Shown here: piece after piece, positions 1 through 9,603 of the stretch
Layout of the letters: each line of letters begins with the position of its first letter
How positions within the stretch are numbered: position 1 is the first letter of the stretch
Assembly (NCBI GenBank): GCA_023252195.1
Contig: JAHEXI010000001.1
Span: forward strand, 124,001-188,000
Source of the DNA: Pseudonocardiales bacterium
GTDB lineage: Bacteria > Actinomycetota > Actinomycetes > Mycobacteriales > Pseudonocardiaceae
DNA length: 64,000 nt
Reading direction: 5' to 3'
Program-made: the position numbers and the translations under genes
The notes under the pieces: generated by a model
Databases searched by the model: none
What the model saw: the letters and a program-made list of their open reading frames with translations, nothing else
Told to the model about the DNA's origin: nothing

Positions 1-1
1 G

Positions 2-559
2 CCCCGCTCGGCGATCGCCGGTATCCGGCGGGATGAGCAGCGCAAGGCGGCCGCCGCCGTGGGCGTCACGGATGTCGAGTTCCTCGGCTACCCCGACGGC
101 CAGCTGGTCGTGAGCATTGCACTGCGGCGCGACATCACCCGCGTCATCCGCCGGGCTCGCCCGGACCGCATGGTGGTCCCGTCCCCGGAACGTGACCTGC
201 GCAACGTCTACGGCAGCCATCCCGACCACCAGGCGACTGGTGAAGCCGCCCTGTGCGCGATCTACCCGGATGCCCGCAACCCGTACGCCCATCCCGAACT
301 GATCGTCGAAGAGGGCCTGGAGGCACACACCGTGCCCGAGGTCTGGGTGACGAGCCCCAACGACCGGGCCGACCATTACGTCGACATCACCGACACGTTC
401 GACCGCAAAATCGCGGCACTGCGCGCTCACGCCAGCCAGACGGCGCACATGACGGGGTTGGAGGAGCGGATGCGAGGCTGGGGATCCCTGCAAGCCAAGG
501 CCGCGGGGCTGCCGGACGGTCGGCTGGCCGAGGGCTACCTCGTGCTCGACACCCGCTGA
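2..559 (+). CDS. PIG-L/LmbE family deacetylase, C-terminal part (5' end outside window)
   Basis: The reading frame is open from the first bases of the window, so the N-terminus with the usual AHPDD zinc motif lies upstream. The visible part carries the family hallmarks: an RRDEQRKAAA helix, then VEFLGYPDGQL, then the distal metal motif SHPDH (about codon 72). This family removes N-acetyl groups from GlcNAc-type substrates; actinobacterial members include the mycothiol enzymes MshB and Mca. Which substrate applies here cannot be told. The 3' end overlaps the convergent alpha/beta hydrolase gene by 25 bases, so the two genes end tail to tail. Confidence 0.85.
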   Translation, partial: PRSAIAGIRRDEQRKAAAAVGVTDVEFLGYPDGQLVVSIALRRDITRVIRRARPDRMVVPSPERDLRNVYGSHPDHQATGEAALCAIYPDARNPYAHPELIVEEGLEAHTVPEVWVTSPNDRADHYVDITDTFDRKIAALRAHASQTAHMTGLEERMRGWGSLQAKAAGLPDGRLAEGYLVLDTR

Positions 560-1350
560 TGAGGTTGCTCGTGGTCGCTGCCGGTGAGCAGGACGTGAGC
601 CACCAGCTCGGGATTGTCGTTCATCGGGACGTGCCCGCAGCCGGGCAGCCGCAGCAGCCGGACGTGCGGGATCAACCGGATGACGGATTCGCCCCGTGGC
701 CGCCGCATCAACCAGTCTCGCGACCCCCACGCGATGGTCACCGGCACGTCGGGCACCTGACCAGCAAAGATGATCTTGTCGCCGGCTGCCAGGCTGGGGC
801 TGAAGCCCACCCCGCCGATCATCGCCTGCATGTCGTCGAGCAGCACCTGCGGCTCGAGCAGGTCGGGACGGCCAAACAGGAGACCGCACATGAGGGTGCG
901 CCCGGCCGCCGACCGGGACAACCGGTGCGCGAGCTTCGGGGGCATCCATCGCGCGGTGCGGTGAATCGACCGGATCATGCATAGCGATACCCGCCGCCCC
1001 ATCGGGCTCCACAGCCCCGCTGGGGACAGCGCCGTCGCGCTGCTGACCATCCCCTGCTGGGCGAGCACAAGGGAGACCAAGCCACCCATCGAGTTTCCCG
1101 CCACGTGCGGCCGGTCCAGCCCGAGGTCGGAGAAGAACTCCTTGAGCACGATCACCGCGGTGTCCAGCTCGTAGGATAGGTGGTCGGGCAGCGGAGGGGA
1201 CTCGCCGAATCCCGGGAAATCCACCGAAAAGACCTCGCGGTGCTTGGCCAACCGCTCCTCAACCGGGAGCCACGCTTGCCGACGGTGCCCAGCCCCGTGC
1301 AGCAAGACGAGCGGCGGTCCCGCGCCGCACCGGTTGTATGCCAGCTCCAT
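535..1350 (-). CDS. alpha/beta hydrolase
   Basis: A 271-residue alpha/beta hydrolase of ordinary length. The oxyanion-hole motif LLHGAGH lies near residue 18, the nucleophile elbow GNSMGG near residue 100 (catalytic Ser), the acid in WGSRDWL near residue 213, and the catalytic His in GCGHVPM near residue 242. All three triad positions are present, so the enzyme should be active as an esterase, lipase or C-C hydrolase; the substrate is unknown. There is no signal peptide, so it is cytosolic. It is convergent with the PIG-L gene and divergent from hrpA, with about 50 bases between the starts that must hold both promoters. Confidence 0.85.
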   Translation of the reverse strand: MELAYNRCGAGPPLVLLHGAGHRRQAWLPVEERLAKHREVFSVDFPGFGESPPLPDHLSYELDTAVIVLKEFFSDLGLDRPHVAGNSMGGLVSLVLAQQGMVSSATALSPAGLWSPMGRRVSLCMIRSIHRTARWMPPKLAHRLSRSAAGRTLMCGLLFGRPDLLEPQVLLDDMQAMIGGVGFSPSLAAGDKIIFAGQVPDVPVTIAWGSRDWLMRRPRGESVIRLIPHVRLLRLPGCGHVPMNDNPELVAHVLLTGSDHEQPHQRVSSTR

Positions 1351-1401
1351 CCCGCCACTGTATCGGCTTGTAACCCGCCAGTAACTAGTGCTCTAGGGTA
1401 G

Positions 1402-4400
1402 GTGACCATCGTGGGAGAATCGTCAACCGACCTGCGCGTCGCCCGTCGGGTGGCTGCGGTGCCGCCGATCCGCTATCCGCAGGTGTTGCCGATCAGCCAG
1501 CACATCGGCGAGATCGCCGCGGCGATCCGGGACCATCAGGTGGTGGTGATCGCCGGGGAGACCGGCTCGGGCAAGACCACCCAGATCCCCAAGATCTGCC
1601 TGGAGCTGGGCCGCGGGGTCCGCGGCACCATCGGGCATACCCAGCCGCGCAGACTGGCAGCGCGTACGGTAGCCGAGCGCATCGCCGAGGAGCTGGAGGT
1701 CCCGATCGGTGGTGTGGTCGGCTGGAAGGTGCGGTTCACCGATCGGGTATCCGAGAACACCCTGGTCAAGCTGATGACCGACGGCATCCTGCTGGCCGAG
1801 ATCCAGTCCGATTCGCTGTTGCGGCAGTACGACACGCTGATCATCGACGAGGCCCACGAACGCTCGCTGAACATCGATTTCATTCTGGGCTACCTCAAGC
1901 AGCTGCTGCCTCGTCGGCCCGACCTACGACTGATCATCACCTCGGCGACCATCGACCCCGAGCGGTTCTCCCGGTACTTCGACGGTGCACCGGTGATCGA
2001 GGTCTCCGGCCGCAGCTTCGCGGTGGAGATCCGCTACCGGCCCTACGGTCTGGACCGCACCGACGACCGGGACCAGACGCAGGCGATCTGCGACGCGGTG
2101 GCGGAACTGCGCACCGAGGGCCTCGGTGACATCCTGGTCTTCCTGTCCGGTGAGCGGGAGATCCGCGACACCCGGGATGCGTTGCAGGCGCTGGACCTGG
2201 CGAATACCGAGATCCTGCCGCTGTATGCGCGGCTGTCGGCGGCCGAGCAGCACCGGGTGTTTCAGCCGCACCGGACGCGCCGGATCGTGCTGGCCACCAA
2301 CGTTGCCGAGACGTCGCTGACGGTGCCCGGGATCCGGTACGTGATCGACCCGGGTACGGCCCGGATCTCCCGCTACAGCCGCCGACTGAAGGTGCAGCGG
2401 CTGCCGATCGAACCCATCTCGCAGGCCTCGGCCACCCAGCGCGCCGGACGGTGCGGGCGCACCAGCGACGGCATCTGCATCCGGCTGTACGCAGAGCAGG
2501 ACTTCCAGTCGCGACCGGAGTTCACCGATCCGGAGATCGTGCGCACCCATCTGGCGTCGGTGATCCTGCAGATGGCGGCACTGAACCTGGGAGAGGTGGC
2601 CGCGTTCGGCTTCATCGACCCGCCGGACCACCGGCAGGTCTCCGACGGCGTCGCGCTGCTGCGCGAGTTGGGTGCTCTTCAAGACCAGCCAACCTTGCGG
2701 CTCACCCGGATCGGACGCACGCTGGCGCAGCTGCCACTGGACCCCAGGCTGGCCCGAATGCTGGTGGCGGCCCACGAGAACGGTTGCCTGCGCGACGTCC
2801 TGGTCATCGTCGCAGCACTGTCCATTCAGGACCCTCGGGAGCGCCCAACTGACGCCGAGGCGGCCGCCGACGCCCAGCATGCCCGGTTCATCGACAAGAG
2901 CTCCGACTTCCTGGCCTACCTCAACCTGTGGCGCCACGTCGAGGAGCAGCAGCAAGCCCTGTCGTCGAGCCAGTTCCGCAAGCTGTGCAAGTCGGATTTC
3001 CTGCACTACCTGCGAGTCCGGGAATGGCAGGATCTGCACGGGCAGCTGCGGCGGATCACCCGCGACCTCGGAATGAAGCCGGCTGCGTCCCTTCCTGGCA
3101 CGCCGGTGGACCCGCAGCAGGTGCACGTCTCATTGCTCGCCGGGCTGCTCTCACACATCGGGCTGCTTGATCCAGAAACCCGCGATTACCTCGGCGCGCG
3201 CGGCGCGCGATTCGCGATCTTTCCCGGATCGGCGCTGTTTCGCAAGCCGCCACGCTGGGTGATGGCCACCGAATTGGTGGAGACTTCCCGGCTATGGGGC
3301 CGGATCGCCGCTCGGATCGAGCCGCAATGGGTGGAACAGCTGGCCGGGCACTTGGTCAAGCGTAGCTACAGCGAGCCGCATTGGGAACGCAAACGCGGCA
3401 CGGTGGTGGTTTACGAGAAGGTCACGCTCTACGGCATCCCGATCGTCGCGTCCCGCAAAGTCGATTACGGGAAAATCGATCCGGAACTGTCTCGCGAGCT
3501 GTTCATCCGGCATGCACTGGTCGAGGGTGACTGGGAGACTCGGCACGCCTTCTTCCAAACCAACCGGGCGCTGCTCGACGACGTCGGGGAACTCGAAGCG
3601 CGAGCTCGTCGGCGCGACATCCTAGTGGACGACGAGACCCTGTTCGACTTCTACGACCAGCGCATTCCCGCCGAGATCGTCTCGGACCGGCATTTCGACA
3701 GCTGGTGGCGCAAGGTCAGGAAAACCCAGCCGGACCTGCTCGACTTCAAGCCCGCAATGCTGATCACCGGGGACGCCGTCAGCGAGGCGGACTACCCAGA
3801 CTCGTGGCCGCTGGGCACGCTAGCGCTGGAGTTGTCCTACCAGTTCGAGCCCGGTGCCGCCGCTGACGGCGTGACCGTGCACGTGCCGCTGCCGGTGCTC
3901 AACCAGCTCACCGTCGCGCCGTTCAGCTGGCAGGTCCCCGGACTGCGCGAGGAGCTGGTCATCGCGCTGCTGAAGTCATTGCCCAAGCCGGTGCGCAAGC
4001 TGGTCGTACCGGTGCCCGACCACGCCAAGGCCCTGCTGGCCCGGATGACTCCCTACCGAGAACCCTTGCTGGACGCCCTGGAACGCGAGCTCGCGCAGGC
4101 GGGCGTGCCGGTGCGCCGCGACGACTGGCGGCTCGACCAGCTTCCGGAGCATCTGAAGATCACTTTTCGGGTGTCCGACGGCGACCGCACACTGGCCCAG
4201 GGCAAGGACCTCGGGGCGCTGGCCCGCCAAGTGGCGCCGCAGTTGCGGGCCACGCTGTCCGCCGCCGGCGCCGCACTGCAACGCCGCGGCCTAAGCAGCT
4301 GGGATATCGGGACGCTGCCGCAGACCTACCAGCAGGAACAGGCAGGCCATCTGGTCACCGCCTACCCGGCGCTGGTGGACGAGGGCGACACCGTCGGCGT

Positions 4401-5145
4401 CGCGTTGCTGCCCACCGAGGCGGAGCAGCGCCGCTCCATGTGGGCGGGCACCCGCCGTCTGCTGCTGCTGGCCGTCCCCGGGTTGACCAAGTCGGTGCAG
4501 CGCGGCCTCGATCGGCAGACCCGGCTGGCGCTGGCCCGCAACCCGGACGGCAGTACCGAGGCCTTGCTGGCCGACTGCATCGACTGTGCCGCCGACGCGT
4601 TGATCGCCGCCTGCGGTGGGCCGCCTCGCGACGAGGCCGGTTTCGCCCTTGTGGCCGACTGGGCTCGCGGTGAGCTCGCTGACGCGGTGCGCGCCGTGCT
4701 CGCTCACGTGCAGCGGATCCTGACCCAGGCCAACACCGTCGAGACGCGGCTGGCCGAGCTGCCCGGGCCGGTGTTCGCGGCCGCGGTCGCGGACGTCCGC
4801 GCGCAGCTGGCCGGCTTGCTCGGACCCTGCTTCGTCACCGCGACCGGCGCGCAGCGGCTTCCCGACCTGACCCGTTACCTGCAGGCGATCGTGCGCCGGC
4901 TGGAGAAGCTGTCCCGCGATCCCGACCGCGATCGTGACTGGATGCACCGGGTCCAGACCGTCGCGCAGGCTTATCAGGAGCTGTGCCAGCTACCGGACAG
5001 CGACGATCCGGAGCTGCAGCGGATCCGTTGGATGATCGAGGAGCTACGCGTCAGCTACTTCGCCCAAGAGCTGCGCACCCCGTACCCGGTCTCGGACCAG
5101 CGGATCTACCAGGCGATGGACGAGGTGGCGAGGCCGTCGAGATGA
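1402..5145 (+). CDS. hrpA: ATP-dependent RNA helicase HrpA
   Basis: A 1247-residue DEAH-box helicase with the full HrpA layout. Motif I GETGSGKTTQ lies near residue 52, motif II DEAH near 150, motif III SAT near 181 and motif VI QRAGRCGR near 345. These are followed by the HA2/ratchet and OB-fold regions and the long DUF3418 C-terminal half typical of HrpA. The protein unwinds structured RNA and in other bacteria acts on stalled ribosomes and mRNA processing. The GTG start at 1402 is the first in the frame after an upstream stop. The gene is intact, has strongly biased third positions, and is followed by a hairpin terminator about 105 bases downstream. Confidence 0.95.
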   Translation: MTIVGESSTDLRVARRVAAVPPIRYPQVLPISQHIGEIAAAIRDHQVVVIAGETGSGKTTQIPKICLELGRGVRGTIGHTQPRRLAARTVAERIAEELEVPIGGVVGWKVRFTDRVSENTLVKLMTDGILLAEIQSDSLLRQYDTLIIDEAHERSLNIDFILGYLKQLLPRRPDLRLIITSATIDPERFSRYFDGAPVIEVSGRSFAVEIRYRPYGLDRTDDRDQTQAICDAVAELRTEGLGDILVFLSGEREIRDTRDALQALDLANTEILPLYARLSAAEQHRVFQPHRTRRIVLATNVAETSLTVPGIRYVIDPGTARISRYSRRLKVQRLPIEPISQASATQRAGRCGRTSDGICIRLYAEQDFQSRPEFTDPEIVRTHLASVILQMAALNLGEVAAFGFIDPPDHRQVSDGVALLRELGALQDQPTLRLTRIGRTLAQLPLDPRLARMLVAAHENGCLRDVLVIVAALSIQDPRERPTDAEAAADAQHARFIDKSSDFLAYLNLWRHVEEQQQALSSSQFRKLCKSDFLHYLRVREWQDLHGQLRRITRDLGMKPAASLPGTPVDPQQVHVSLLAGLLSHIGLLDPETRDYLGARGARFAIFPGSALFRKPPRWVMATELVETSRLWGRIAARIEPQWVEQLAGHLVKRSYSEPHWERKRGTVVVYEKVTLYGIPIVASRKVDYGKIDPELSRELFIRHALVEGDWETRHAFFQTNRALLDDVGELEARARRRDILVDDETLFDFYDQRIPAEIVSDRHFDSWWRKVRKTQPDLLDFKPAMLITGDAVSEADYPDSWPLGTLALELSYQFEPGAAADGVTVHVPLPVLNQLTVAPFSWQVPGLREELVIALLKSLPKPVRKLVVPVPDHAKALLARMTPYREPLLDALERELAQAGVPVRRDDWRLDQLPEHLKITFRVSDGDRTLAQGKDLGALARQVAPQLRATLSAAGAALQRRGLSSWDIGTLPQTYQQEQAGHLVTAYPALVDEGDTVGVALLPTEAEQRRSMWAGTRRLLLLAVPGLTKSVQRGLDRQTRLALARNPDGSTEALLADCIDCAADALIAACGGPPRDEAGFALVADWARGELADAVRAVLAHVQRILTQANTVETRLAELPGPVFAAAVADVRAQLAGLLGPCFVTATGAQRLPDLTRYLQAIVRRLEKLSRDPDRDRDWMHRVQTVAQAYQELCQLPDSDDPELQRIRWMIEELRVSYFAQELRTPYPVSDQRIYQAMDEVARPSR

Positions 5146-5249
5146 TGACGACGACGTCCTGCCGCCGGTTCAGGAGCGGGCACGGCGTGAGAAGCGAACG
5201 GCGTTCGCCAGGACCCCTTGACGGCAAACAGTAGAAGCAGTTTTCGGGT

Positions 5250-5276
5250 GGTCGGAGGGCGAAATTCCCTCCGACC
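5250..5276. terminator. hairpin terminator after hrpA
   Basis: Perfect 10-bp inverted repeat (GGTCGGAGGG / CCCTCCGACC) with a 7-base loop. It lies between hrpA and the convergent gene at 5324, so it may serve both directions. Confidence 0.7.
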
Positions 5277-5323
5277 AGCGACCCCGGGATTGCCTTGCGG
5301 CAGTCCTGCCTCCCTGTTGCGAG

Positions 5324-5656
5324 CTACGACTTCAACTCCCCACTATCCCCTTGCTCGGTCTCACTTGGCTGGGGCGGGGCAACGAGGTTGCAGTCTGGAA
5401 CCCAGCCGGTTATTCCGGTCGCGGCGTCCGTTCCGTGCCGCCAAGTGGATGTTGTCACGCCGTTGTCGCATGTGTAGGGACCTCCGTCGAACGTGCCTTT
5501 GTCACAGTTGAATAACTGATTCGGATATCCCAAACCGCTCCGTATGGAGTTGGGTCCCGTGTCTGGCTCACTCCAGATGATCACTCCAGGAACCCTGAAA
5601 TCGTACACGACAATCACCTGCTCAGGCATGGCAGCTGGCTGGTTGGCAGCAGTCAT
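5324..5656 (-). CDS. hypothetical protein with SH3-like C-terminal segment
   Basis: A 110-residue protein I cannot assign to a named family. The start is ATG at 5656 with an AAGGAG-type site just upstream. Residues 20-45 are hydrophobic and beta-rich. The C-terminal half has a Cys pair (CDNG and PDCNLV) around W-x-x-G-T-D and TGITGWVPDCNLV, which resembles bacterial SH3 domains where a GW(V/I)xxxYL strand is typical. No signal peptide is visible, which is odd for a Cys-containing SH3-like protein. It is convergent with hrpA. Function unknown. Confidence 0.55.
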   Translation of the reverse strand: MTAANQPAAMPEQVIVVYDFRVPGVIIWSEPDTGPNSIRSGLGYPNQLFNCDKGTFDGGPYTCDNGVTTSTWRHGTDAATGITGWVPDCNLVAPPQPSETEQGDSGELKS

Positions 5657-5919
5657 ATTATCAACTCCTTATTCTCCTTGTTGCACTACTGACCTGTAGT
5701 CGATGTCGGATGGCCTGGAGATCGACGATCCGGCAGTCTTATTCCGGCGTACCGGTAGGAGCGAACGTGGCATGCCACTGCGGACGAGATGGGTGGAGTG
5801 AACCCTGAACCATCTCGTGCCGGAATAATCAGCCTATTTCAAGAGCCTGCGCACCACTACATTGATACGCAGCGGTCAGTAGATCACCCTATCGGGGCCG
5901 CGCGGTCGAGGGAACGTCG

Positions 5920-6003
5920 ATGCAATATCTTCATGTGCATACGCACGACGCTGCCATCTCCAACGCCCTGATCGATCGGCTCTGGGAAGATGAACCCGAG
6001 TGA
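5920..6003 (+). CDS. short ORF in the antitoxin position, possible VapB remnant
   Basis: A 27-codon frame starting ATG at 5920 and ending at 6001-6003, overlapping the start of the PIN-domain relic by 14 bases. Antitoxin genes commonly overlap their toxin in this way. The sequence ends ALIDRLWEDEPE, an acidic tail, but is far shorter than a normal VapB (70-90 residues). It may be the 3' end of a longer antitoxin whose 5' part has decayed. Low confidence; position and overlap are the only support. Confidence 0.3.
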   Translation: MQYLHVHTHDAAISNALIDRLWEDEPE

Positions 6004-6133
6004 CGCGGTGCTGCTGGACGTCAACGTGCTCCTGGCGCTGCTCGACAGCGATCACGTCGATCACGACCGGGCCATGACTGGCTCGACGACGAGATCAGCA
6101 CGCGATGGGCATCATGCGCCGCTCCGGGGGCGG
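5990..6133 (+). pseudogene. PIN-domain (VapC-type) toxin, N-terminal fragment with frameshift
   Basis: The first 25 codons read LLDVNVLLALLDSDHVDHD, the N-terminal strand, first catalytic Asp and following His-rich turn of VapC toxins. After codon 28 the frame breaks: reading one base on gives DWLDDEISTRWASCA, which matches the next conserved stretch of the family. The homology stops abruptly at about 6133, where the 3' end of the PhyH gene lies on the other strand. This is therefore a frameshifted, 3'-truncated relic of a toxin-antitoxin module. Confidence 0.75.
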
Positions 6134-6134
6134 C

Positions 6135-6866
6135 TCAGGCCAGCATGGTGCGCACCGCGTCGTAGTCTAACCACGGATCTTGCAGAAACTCGCGCCACCG
6201 CGGATCATGGCCGTACCGTTTCACCCGGAAATACACCGCGCGGCGCACTCTGTCAGAGGTGTTGCCGCCGATGTTGTGGCTTAGCAGATAGTGCGCTAGC
6301 AGCAAGTCGCCGGCCCGCCCTCGGATCTGCACCGGCTCAGGTAGCTGAATAGGTGGGTAGCCTGCCGCATTGAAGAACGCATCCGGCCCGTGCTCGCAGA
6401 AGAACTCCGCGTGGGTCACATGTGTCCCTGGCCAAACCCACAGATTGCCGGCGTCCTGATCGAGTTGATCCGACATCAGCACTCCGGCCAGCAAGGTGAA
6501 CGTCCCAGGGCGGCCGTCCGGCGAGGGCGGGAACCCGTCGATGTGGTGCATGCCAGGCCGATGCGGGAACGGCGGAATGTTCAACGCAACCTGCACCTGC
6601 CACTGCACCTCCAACGTCCTTGGCCCGGTGAGCGACTCGGCGATGGACCACGCGGAACTCTTGGTGAGCAACGCGTTCAGCGAAGGGACGCTCACCGCCT
6701 TGGGAAAATAAAAATGGTTCCCGCGAACATCGTCGTCTGGCGGCTCATGCTCGACCAACGCATCGATGGCGCGCGACGCGTTTGCCAGCAAATCCCGCGA
6801 TATGGCATGAGGAATTACCACGTAGCCGCGTTCGGCAAACTCGTGCAGCTGGTTCAGATCAAGCAT
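6135..6866 (-). CDS. phytanoyl-CoA dioxygenase (PhyH) family protein
   Basis: A 243-residue Fe(II)/2-oxoglutarate-dependent oxygenase. The N-terminal FAERGYVVIPHAIS segment is typical of PhyH. The iron facial triad is visible as HHIDGF (HxD, near residue 115) and the distal His in LLSHNIGGN near residue 205, followed at the right spacing by an Arg (DRVRR) that would bind 2-oxoglutarate. These enzymes hydroxylate lipids, amino acids or natural-product intermediates; the substrate is not predictable. The gene looks intact although relics of a PIN toxin and a MocR regulator flank it closely on either side. Confidence 0.85.
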   Translation of the reverse strand: MLDLNQLHEFAERGYVVIPHAISRDLLANASRAIDALVEHEPPDDDVRGNHFYFPKAVSVPSLNALLTKSSAWSIAESLTGPRTLEVQWQVQVALNIPPFPHRPGMHHIDGFPPSPDGRPGTFTLLAGVLMSDQLDQDAGNLWVWPGTHVTHAEFFCEHGPDAFFNAAGYPPIQLPEPVQIRGRAGDLLLAHYLLSHNIGGNTSDRVRRAVYFRVKRYGHDPRWREFLQDPWLDYDAVRTMLA

Positions 6867-7034
6867 GCAGGCAAAGTAGATTCACAATGGTCCGACCGGC
6901 CACTCAGTTTTCGCGCCGCGCGAGGGCCGACATCCGGCCCGGGCGCCTGACGGTGCCTACGACTGCTCGACCCGGCTGCGACCGAAGCTGCCCGGCGGCC
7001 ACCTTGCCTTGGCTCAACCGTTCGAGCTGGTGAC

Positions 7035-7860
7035 CTACCTCCTCGACGCCTGATCGATATCGCATCGTGGTGCGTGCGACGGGTTAGTGGCAGCCTGAAC
7101 CGGTGCAGCGATGCGCCGGACGGCCTCGTGCAGGCGCTCAGGAGGGTGAGCGGCGTAGCCGAGGATGAGTCCGGGCGGTCCGGTGAGCTGACGATGCCAG
7201 GACAGCGGATTGACCAGGACCCCGGCAGGGTGAGAAGCAGGTGCAGGCCGGCGACGACGCCTTCGACGCGCGCCTGGGGCAGGTGCTCGCGCAGCGCAAC
7301 GAGTACGGCGTCGCGGCGGCTGCGCTGGCGGGTGCGCACGAGGCGGAGGTGGCGGTCGTACTCGCCACTGGCGATGAGGTGCGCGAGCACCAGTTGCGGC
7401 AGCGCAGGACTGCCCAGATCACTCGCATGCTTGGCTGCGACCAGGTCCGCGAGCAGGTGGCGGGGAGGGATCAGCCAGCCCAGGCGCAGTCCCGGCGCGA
7501 GGGTCTGGGAGGTACTGCCGGCGTGGGCCACGTGATCGGGCGCGCAGGCCTGCAGCGCAGGGACCGGCGCGCGATCGTAGCGGTGCTCGGCGTCGTAGTC
7601 GACCTCGATGACCAGACCGCCGGCCGCGGCCCAGTCCAGCAGGGCCCGACGCCGTTGCGGTGCCAGGACGATCCCGGTGGGGAACTGGTGAGGGGGGGTG
7701 AGCAGCGCCGCCGACAGGCCCGTGCGCGCCAGCTCAGCCACCTTCAGCCCCTGCTCGTCGACCGTGACCGGCACCGGCTCCAGATCCCCAGTGGGTGAGC
7801 TCGTCGCGGACGCCGCGCGAGCCCGGATCCTCCACCGCGATCGCTGTCATGCTCACCGGC
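7035..7860 (-). pseudogene. MocR/PdxR-type GntR regulator, aminotransferase-like domain, frameshifted
   Basis: In three successive minus-strand frames one can read a MocR aminotransferase-like domain: IAVEDPGSRGVRDELTHWG, then PVPVTVDEQGL through LVIEVDYDAEHRYDRAPV and the PLP-site region, then PPGLILGYAAHPPERLHEAV near the C-terminus. The frame changes near 7790 and near 7215. The usual PLP-binding Lys in GSTSKTLAPG is Gln here (GSTSQTLAPG at about 7515). The N-terminal winged-helix domain is missing or beyond recognition in 7860-8020. The gene cannot make a normal MocR protein. Confidence 0.8.
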
Positions 7861-8023
7861 GACTACCAGGGTGAGGGCAAGGCGTTTGCCAAGCCGGTCG
7901 ACGTACCCGCTAAACGCCCGGCCCCTGGACCTCCTGCTCGGGCTCTCCGGCCGTGACCCCCACTGGTGCGGTGCGGAACGCTGACCAGCGTCCCGGCAAC
8001 CGAGGTACTGGCTGAGCGCCATG

Positions 8024-8371
8024 TCATCTCACCCCGGTTTGTGCTTGAGGCGGTGCGAGCAGGACCTGGGTCTCTGTGGTCCAGGCGATGGTCGCCTCGG
8101 CCTGTAGCACGCCGTAGCGAGCGGTGGCTTGGGCGAGGGCGCGGGAGTGATCCAGGCCCTGGGCGTCGAGGTGTTCGACTATCGCCAATAGCTCGGCGCG
8201 CAGCTTCTCGGCCTGCTGGCGGTACTCCCCAAGCTGTTCGGCGAGCCGGTGGGAGCTCATGTAGGCGCCGAAGAAGGTTCTGAGGACAACTTCTTGGATG
8301 CGCTGGCGCGGGGCTGGGACGTCGAGCCAGTCCCGCAGCGCCCGCAGACCGGTGGGTGTGGGTTCGTACAC
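8024..8371 (-). pseudogene. PadR-family regulator, C-terminal domain only
   Basis: The 115 readable residues begin at the junction DKRVYEPTPTGLRALRDWL, which in PadR proteins directly follows the winged-helix DNA-binding domain, and continue through the helical C-terminal dimerisation domain (VVLRTFFGAYM, QQAEKLRAELLAIVEHL). The DNA-binding part is absent: the homology stops about 65 bases upstream of the start of the next gene on the other strand. A deletion has removed the 5' half, so this is a relic although the remaining frame is open. Confidence 0.75.
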
Positions 8372-8435
8372 GCGTTTGTCGGCGGCACATGGTTATCTTC
8401 CTAGTGGCAACCGCATCCCTGGAGAAGGCATCACC

Positions 8436-9434
8436 ATGATCACGACCGGCGCGCCGTCCACCTCGACTGCTGGCGGCAATCTCGGCAAGGTGTTCAGATG
8501 GCACCGGCCGTTGATGATCCTCGCTGCCGCTATGGCGGGGTTGGTTGTTGTCGGGATCGTCGGCATGTTCGCCGACAGCCGCCTGCTGACCGGTCTGCCG
8601 ATCTGGGACAAGCCGACGAAGTTCGGCCTGTCAATCTTGATCTACTCGGTCACCTGGGCGTGGCTCATCGCCCAGCTCGACCGGGCGCGTCGCGTCGCCT
8701 GGTGGGCCGGCACCATGTCGGCGGCGTTTCTCGGGCTCGAGATGGTGATCCTCGTCGGCGACGTCGTGCGCGGCACGACCAGCCACTTCAACATGAGCAC
8801 CCCGTTGGATGCCACGCTGTGGATGGTGATGGCCGGCGCGATCGCCGTGGTGTGGCTGGCGACTCTGCTGGTAAGCGCGATCCTGTTCCGCAATCCCGGT
8901 CCCGACCGTGCCCGCAACCTCGCGATTCGCGCTGGCGTGGTCATCGCCCTCATCGGGATGGCCCTGGGCTTCCTGATGACGACTCCCCGACCCGGCCAGC
9001 TCTCGGCGGGCGGGAAGATCCTCGGCGCGCACACGGTTGGCCTCGCCGACGGCGGGCCGGGCTTGCCCCTGCTCGGCTGGAGCACTGTGGGCGGGGACCT
9101 ACGCATCCCGCACTTCGTCGGTATGCACGCGCTGCAGCTGATCCCGCTGCTGCTGATCGGATGTGAGCTGCTCAGCCATCGCATCCGGGCGATGCGCGCA
9201 CCGACGGTCCGATTCCGGCTGGTCGGCGTAGCAACGGCCGGCTATGCCGGGCTGCTCATCCTGCTCACCTGGCAGGCGTTGCGCGGCCAATCGATAGTGC
9301 ACCCCGACACGCTCACCGCAGCCTTCTTCGTCGTCCTCGTCGCTGGTGTCCTTTCCAGCATCGTCATTGCGCTACGAGGACCCAGGACCAACGCCGCACC
9401 CGCGGGCGCCATGCCCCCGTCGCCGCGGACGTGA
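8436..9434 (+). CDS. polytopic integral membrane protein, function unknown
   Basis: A 332-residue protein with about eight predicted membrane helices (first at residues 25-47, LMILAAAMAGLVVVGIVGMF). A conserved-looking loop reads AHTVGLADGGPGLPLLGWS followed by RIPHFVGMHALQ, with His residues next to a helix. I know this pattern from uncharacterised actinobacterial membrane proteins but no function. ATG at 8436 is chosen because GGAGAAGG lies 8 bases upstream; the frame is open further upstream without homology. It is intact and sits between the PadR and HNH relics. Confidence 0.75.
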   Translation: MITTGAPSTSTAGGNLGKVFRWHRPLMILAAAMAGLVVVGIVGMFADSRLLTGLPIWDKPTKFGLSILIYSVTWAWLIAQLDRARRVAWWAGTMSAAFLGLEMVILVGDVVRGTTSHFNMSTPLDATLWMVMAGAIAVVWLATLLVSAILFRNPGPDRARNLAIRAGVVIALIGMALGFLMTTPRPGQLSAGGKILGAHTVGLADGGPGLPLLGWSTVGGDLRIPHFVGMHALQLIPLLLIGCELLSHRIRAMRAPTVRFRLVGVATAGYAGLLILLTWQALRGQSIVHPDTLTAAFFVVLVAGVLSSIVIALRGPRTNAAPAGAMPPSPRT

Positions 9435-9603
9435 GGTCGGGAGCTGTCGCGCTCATCCGGTGAACGAGGGAAGGTGACTCTCGCTGACCTTCAAGGAAAG
9501 GACTATGGCATGTGCTCGGCGTGCGGTTGTGGCAGGAGATTTCAGTGTCCGCTGCCCGGATGTCGGCCCGGTATTGGTCGGTGCCTTGTCCTAGAATGGT
9601 GGC

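Noticed and set aside
1924-3126. 400-codon minus-strand frame inside hrpA
   Set aside because: Shadow frame caused by biased third positions; hrpA is intact on the other strand.
8298-8435. Upstream extension of the membrane protein at 8436
   Set aside because: The extension is Arg/Ser-rich, overlaps the PadR relic on the other strand, and has no ribosome site, whereas ATG 8436 does.
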